Assembly (NCBI GenBank): GCA_035503715.1
Contig: DATJTE010000190.1
Span: 1 to 16,947, forward strand
Origin: OAS926 sp035503715
Lineage (GTDB): Bacteria > Pseudomonadota > Alphaproteobacteria > Rhizobiales > Rhizobiaceae
Reading direction: 5' to 3'
DNA: 16,947 nt
The stretch's first letter is position 1, and each line of letters starts with the position of its first letter. The translations under genes were made by a program, and so were the position numbers. A model generated the notes under the pieces. It saw only the letters and a program-made list of their open reading frames with translations, did no database searches and was not told the origin of the DNA. Shown piece after piece: positions 14,275 through 16,947 of this stretch.

Positions 14275-14296
14275 TCATCCCCCGCGCGGGGGATGA
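14275..14296. repeat. Perfect 22-bp palindrome in the gap between the small RTX gene and tRNA-Pro
   Basis: The half-site TCATCCCCCGC is followed directly by its exact reverse complement, giving a loopless GC-rich palindrome. It lies in the 250-base stretch 14188-14437, which has no gene apart from the ribosome site of the small RTX gene. No T run follows on either strand, so a simple terminator is not supported. It could be a repeat-family palindrome or a protein-binding site. Confidence 0.7.
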
Positions 14297-14437
14297 ATTT
14301 CGAAATCGATACGATCCTGTCGATCTGCGGCAGCCCGCGCGTGTGGGAAGGGGCGAAACGGAGCGACAGCAGCCTGTAAACCGCCGCGAAGATCGCAAAA
14401 CGGGCTGCTCGCAGTTCCAGCTATGTCGTTGAAAAAA

Positions 14438-14514
<77 letters not shown>

Positions 14515-14527
14515 AGCCGCCGAAAGC

Positions 14528-14554
14528 CTTATATTTTCGAGGATTGCGCCGCAA
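14528..14554 (-). promoter_or_regulatory. Candidate promoter of tRNA-Pro
   Basis: On the minus strand TTGCGG (14549-14554) and TATAAG (14528-14533) stand 15 bases apart, somewhat short of the ideal 17. TATAAG is about 14 bases before the mature tRNA 5' end, which fits a short leader. The -35 match is partial, so this is a positional guess supported by the AT-rich -10 in otherwise GC-rich DNA. Confidence 0.4.
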
Positions 14555-14682
14555 GGGCGAAAATCGCAAATCTCGCGCGCAACAGTCGGCTGGACGACCA
14601 GGCATCGGCCGCGCACAGATGGAAAAGCCTGCGGGGATCGCCAGCCGTTGACCGGCGCACGTTCTGCGGCGAAATCTCTCGA

Positions 14683-14730
14683 TCAGAGCAGGAAATCGCC
14701 TTTGGTGAGATCAACGATTTCGATCTGAAA
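14683..14730 (-). pseudogene. Relic C-terminal end of an RTX secretion-signal protein
   Basis: Reading the minus strand from 14730 to 14683 gives FQIEIVDLTKGDFLL and a stop. This resembles the end of the small RTX protein (FAIRLVDVTLAEITKTDFIL) in the same order: aromatic/aliphatic residues, VD, T, K, DF, then a hydrophobic end. The large RTX protein also ends in DFEII. The frame upstream (CRA, QRR) no longer looks like RTX protein, so only the tail survives. It lies in a different frame from the large RTX gene and beyond that gene's terminator, so it is not expressed as its extension. The rest of 14515-14756 shows no gene. The match is short, hence moderate confidence. Confidence 0.5.
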
Positions 14731-14756
14731 TGCCCGGCATTGTCTTCTTTGGACCG

Positions 14757-14787
14757 AAAAAGAACGGGCGGCCGAAGCCGCCCGCTC
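14757..14787 (-). terminator. Rho-independent terminator of the large RTX gene
   Basis: On the minus strand the arm CGGGCGGC, a TTCG loop and GCCGCCCG form a perfect 8-bp stem (14765-14772 with 14777-14784). This stem with its stable UUCG tetraloop is followed by a short T run (T5, 14757-14761). It lies 24 bases after the RTX stop codon. Confidence 0.92.
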
Positions 14788-14810
14788 TCTTGATTTGGTT
14801 GACTAAGAGA

Positions 14811-16947
14811 TCAGATGATCTCGAAATCCGCCGCGCGAAGGTCGGCTCTGTTCGCGATGACAGCGAACAGAACCTGCGCGGCCGTGCCATTGCCGTCGGC
14901 GTCGTAGAAGAGCTCGCCGGTGGACTGGTTGTAGATGATGCGGTCGCTTGCATCGGTCGCGCTCGCGCCCAGCTTGAATGCTGCCGCTGCGAGGAGACCA
15001 TCAGCCCCGGCCTTCGAGAAGACATCGCTCGACAGTTGGATTTGGTCGTCCAGCCTGTCGAAGCCGAAGACGCGATCGACATTCTTCGTACGGTTGAGCG
15101 CCGTGCTGAACACGAACGTGTCGTTGTCCATATTGCCGTTCAGGATGTCGTTGCCGTACTTGCCGTCGAGGACGTCGTCGCCAGCGCGCCCCGTCAGGTT
15201 GTTGGCGGCGCTGTTGCCGGTCAATTTGTTGTCGAGAGCGTTGCCGCCGAGCGCGATACCTGCTCCGCCGATCGCCTTGCCGTTTTCGATGTTGGCTCCC
15301 AGCATGTAGTTGATGAATGTGCGGACCTCGTCGGTGCCTTCATTCAGCCTCTCGACCGCCATGTCGCCAGCCTCGTCAATGACGATAACATCATCGCCAC
15401 GGCCGCCAATCATGGTGTCGGCGCCTGCCTTGCCGTTGATGTAGTCATTGCCGGCCGCACCATCGAGACGGTCCGCCGCGGTCGTGCCGACATGCGCTCC
15501 GTTGACCGGCGCCGAGGCGCCGAGCGTGAAGGTTATGAGCTCGGTATTCCCCAAGCCGTCGTCGGCGACCAGTTGGATCGTGGTCTGCGAGCCGTCCGTG
15601 CCCGACGAGTACAGAAGGCCGTTTACCTGATCCAATGTCAGATTGTTCATCGCCGCCGTCAGTTCGGTGACGCCGTCTGCAAGGAACACCTTGCCGCCGC
15701 CTCCAAGGTTCAGCGCGTTCACGTCAAAGGTCAAAGAGTCGTCCGTGCCGACATTGTCGAGAGCCGACAGCGTTGTGCCTTCTTCGAACAGCATGTCGAT
15801 GCTGGTATCGAGGCCACCGATGCCTTCATCGACGCTCTGAACGTTGACCGTCACCTCTTCCGTGTCCTCGTTGCCGGCATTGTCGGCGGCGACGACGATG
15901 AAGGTGTATTCGTCCACCGCCTCGAAATCCAACGAGCCGCTGAGGGTGATTTCCCCTGTCGTCGCGTTGATTTCGAACGGACCCGTGAAGACGCCGCCAC
16001 CGATAGCCCTGAGGCTGAAGGTGACCTCATCGTCAAAGCCCGCATCGGCGTTGGCATCAGTGGCAGCCGCAGTTGCGATGACCGTGCCGTCCATCGTGTC
16101 TTCATCGACGTTGAGTGTGCCAATCGGGCCGAGCACCGGATCGACATCCACGGCGTCCGCGATGTTGATGGCTGCACCACTGCCGAACTTGATCAGTTCA
16201 ACATTCGTCAGCGTGTCAGTGTCGCCATTGCCGGTAACCATATACGTGCCGGTGCCGGAGTCGAACGTGATCGTGTAGTCCGACCAGTCGCCGTCGAAGA
16301 CGGCCGTGTCCGTTCCGGCGCCTCCATCGATCGTGTCGCTGCCGCTACCGCCCTTCAGCGTGTCGTCGCCGCCGCGGCCGAAGAGCGCGTCGTCGCCGCC
16401 GCGTCCGTCGAGATCATCCGCGTCGTTATTCGCACCGAGGGTGGCATGGTTGTTTCCGTCGAGCAGATCGGAACCCGCAGTACCCTTCAGCGTGTCGGCG
16501 CCGGCGCCGCCAAGCACGATCACGGCATCCTGTGCCGGCGTGCCCGTCGGGTTCAACGTTTCGATCGCCGCTTCGGCGTCGAACGTGACGCCCGAGGTTA
16601 GGCCGCGGAAGTTGAAATCGGTTCCGACGTTCCCGAACGTGTTGTCGTTGATGCTGACGCCGTCGGCATCGACACCGCCAGATACGCCGCTGCCGGTTCC
16701 ACTGAACGTGTTGCCGTCGATCGTCGCCGTCGAAGACCCGCCCATGTCGATGTTAATGCCGGTGCGGCTCCACTCGATCGTGTTGCCGGTGACGACGAGG
16801 TCGACGCCGCCCCCGTCGAACCAGATGCCGCGGCCCCACGATGCCGAGCCGAACGAACTCTCATGCGCGCCGCTGATCAGGTTGTCAGTGATGCTGACCG
16901 TTCCGCCGGTGAGTGGCGGAAGCGATATGGCGCGGTCATCGGTTGCA
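14811..16947 (-). CDS. Large mosaic RTX protein: beta-helix, RTX, cadherin-like, RTX; 5' end outside the window
   Basis: The frame is open from the window edge to the stop at 14811, showing at least 711 residues. Residue numbers here count from the first visible codon. Residues 1-110 contain repeats such as ISLPPLTGGTVSITDN, VVTGNTIEWSRTGI and TIDGNTFSGTG, typical of right-handed parallel beta-helix (PbH1) proteins. An RTX block follows near 145-217 (LGGAGADTLKGTAGSD, GRGGDDALFGRGGDDTLKGG). A cadherin-like domain near 275-372 has EINATTGEITLSGSLDFEA. A further beta-rich domain follows near 378-478. A second RTX block lies near 487-615. The serralysin-like C-terminus ends IIYNQSTGELFYDADGNG...ADFEII. 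It is probably a Ca2+-dependent surface or secreted protein exported by a type I system encoded elsewhere. Its adhesin or enzyme function cannot be told. The true start is not in the window. Confidence 0.88.
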   Translation of the reverse strand, partial: ATDDRAISLPPLTGGTVSITDNLISGAHESSFGSASWGRGIWFDGGGVDLVVTGNTIEWSRTGINIDMGGSSTATIDGNTFSGTGSGVSGGVDADGVSINDNTFGNVGTDFNFRGLTSGVTFDAEAAIETLNPTGTPAQDAVIVLGGAGADTLKGTAGSDLLDGNNHATLGANNDADDLDGRGGDDALFGRGGDDTLKGGSGSDTIDGGAGTDTAVFDGDWSDYTITFDSGTGTYMVTGNGDTDTLTNVELIKFGSGAAINIADAVDVDPVLGPIGTLNVDEDTMDGTVIATAAATDANADAGFDDEVTFSLRAIGGGVFTGPFEINATTGEITLSGSLDFEAVDEYTFIVVAADNAGNEDTEEVTVNVQSVDEGIGGLDTSIDMLFEEGTTLSALDNVGTDDSLTFDVNALNLGGGGKVFLADGVTELTAAMNNLTLDQVNGLLYSSGTDGSQTTIQLVADDGLGNTELITFTLGASAPVNGAHVGTTAADRLDGAAGNDYINGKAGADTMIGGRGDDVIVIDEAGDMAVERLNEGTDEVRTFINYMLGANIENGKAIGGAGIALGGNALDNKLTGNSAANNLTGRAGDDVLDGKYGNDILNGNMDNDTFVFSTALNRTKNVDRVFGFDRLDDQIQLSSDVFSKAGADGLLAAAAFKLGASATDASDRIIYNQSTGELFYDADGNGTAAQVLFAVIANRADLRAADFEII

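Noticed and set aside
14730..16601. Long plus-strand open frame of over 600 codons
   Set aside because: It is antisense to the large RTX gene, where glycine/aspartate-rich repeats with high GC keep the opposite frame open. The translation shows no family features, only Val/Ala/Arg/Asp bias typical of shadows.

Overview
The window looks like high-GC alphaproteobacterial chromosome, most likely Hyphomicrobiales (Rhizobiales) and probably close to Mesorhizobium/Phyllobacteriaceae. This rests on gene order (nrdR-ribD-ribE-ribH-nusB, a K+-independent H+-pyrophosphatase, bamE divergent from a bc1 chaperone gene, DUF177-plsX-fabH-ihfA-merR) and on the protein sequences as I recognise them. No database search was possible.

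Left part (1-5049, all + strand). A partial VapB-type antitoxin and a VapC toxin sit directly in front of nrdR. Then comes a compact operon, nrdR-ribD-ribE-ribH-nusB-MFS transporter, in which most neighbours overlap by 1-4 bases or are a few bases apart. It couples ribonucleotide reductase control, the second half of riboflavin synthesis, rRNA antitermination and a membrane transporter that may move riboflavin. Positions 5050-5868 hold an uncharacterised minus-strand gene and a divergent DUF2165 membrane protein gene whose probable start codons share one CCATGG.

Middle part (5869-13295). hppA has its own promoter candidate and ends at a strong bidirectional terminator that also serves the convergent bamE. 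Divergent from bamE run a cytochrome bc1 assembly chaperone gene, a DUF177 gene, plsX, fabH, ihfA and a MerR-family regulator gene. This is envelope and lipid housekeeping: plsX and fabH connect fatty acid and phospholipid synthesis, bamE serves outer-membrane protein assembly, and ihfA encodes a nucleoid protein subunit.

Right part (13296-16947, minus strand). This part is accessory in character. It holds a small RTX/hemolysin-type calcium-binding protein gene, a tRNA-Pro(GGG) gene, and the 3' part of a large mosaic RTX protein gene (beta-helix, RTX, cadherin-like, RTX) that runs off the window. Between the tRNA and the large RTX gene lies what appears to be the orphaned C-terminal end of a third RTX protein. 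The long plus-strand open frames here are antisense shadows. No type I secretion transporter is present in the window.

I found no clearly new multi-gene system. The best leads are the RTX locus around the tRNA with its relic tail, the transporter locked into the rib-nusB operon, the 20-bp-phased repeat before merR, and the toxin-antitoxin pair abutting nrdR.
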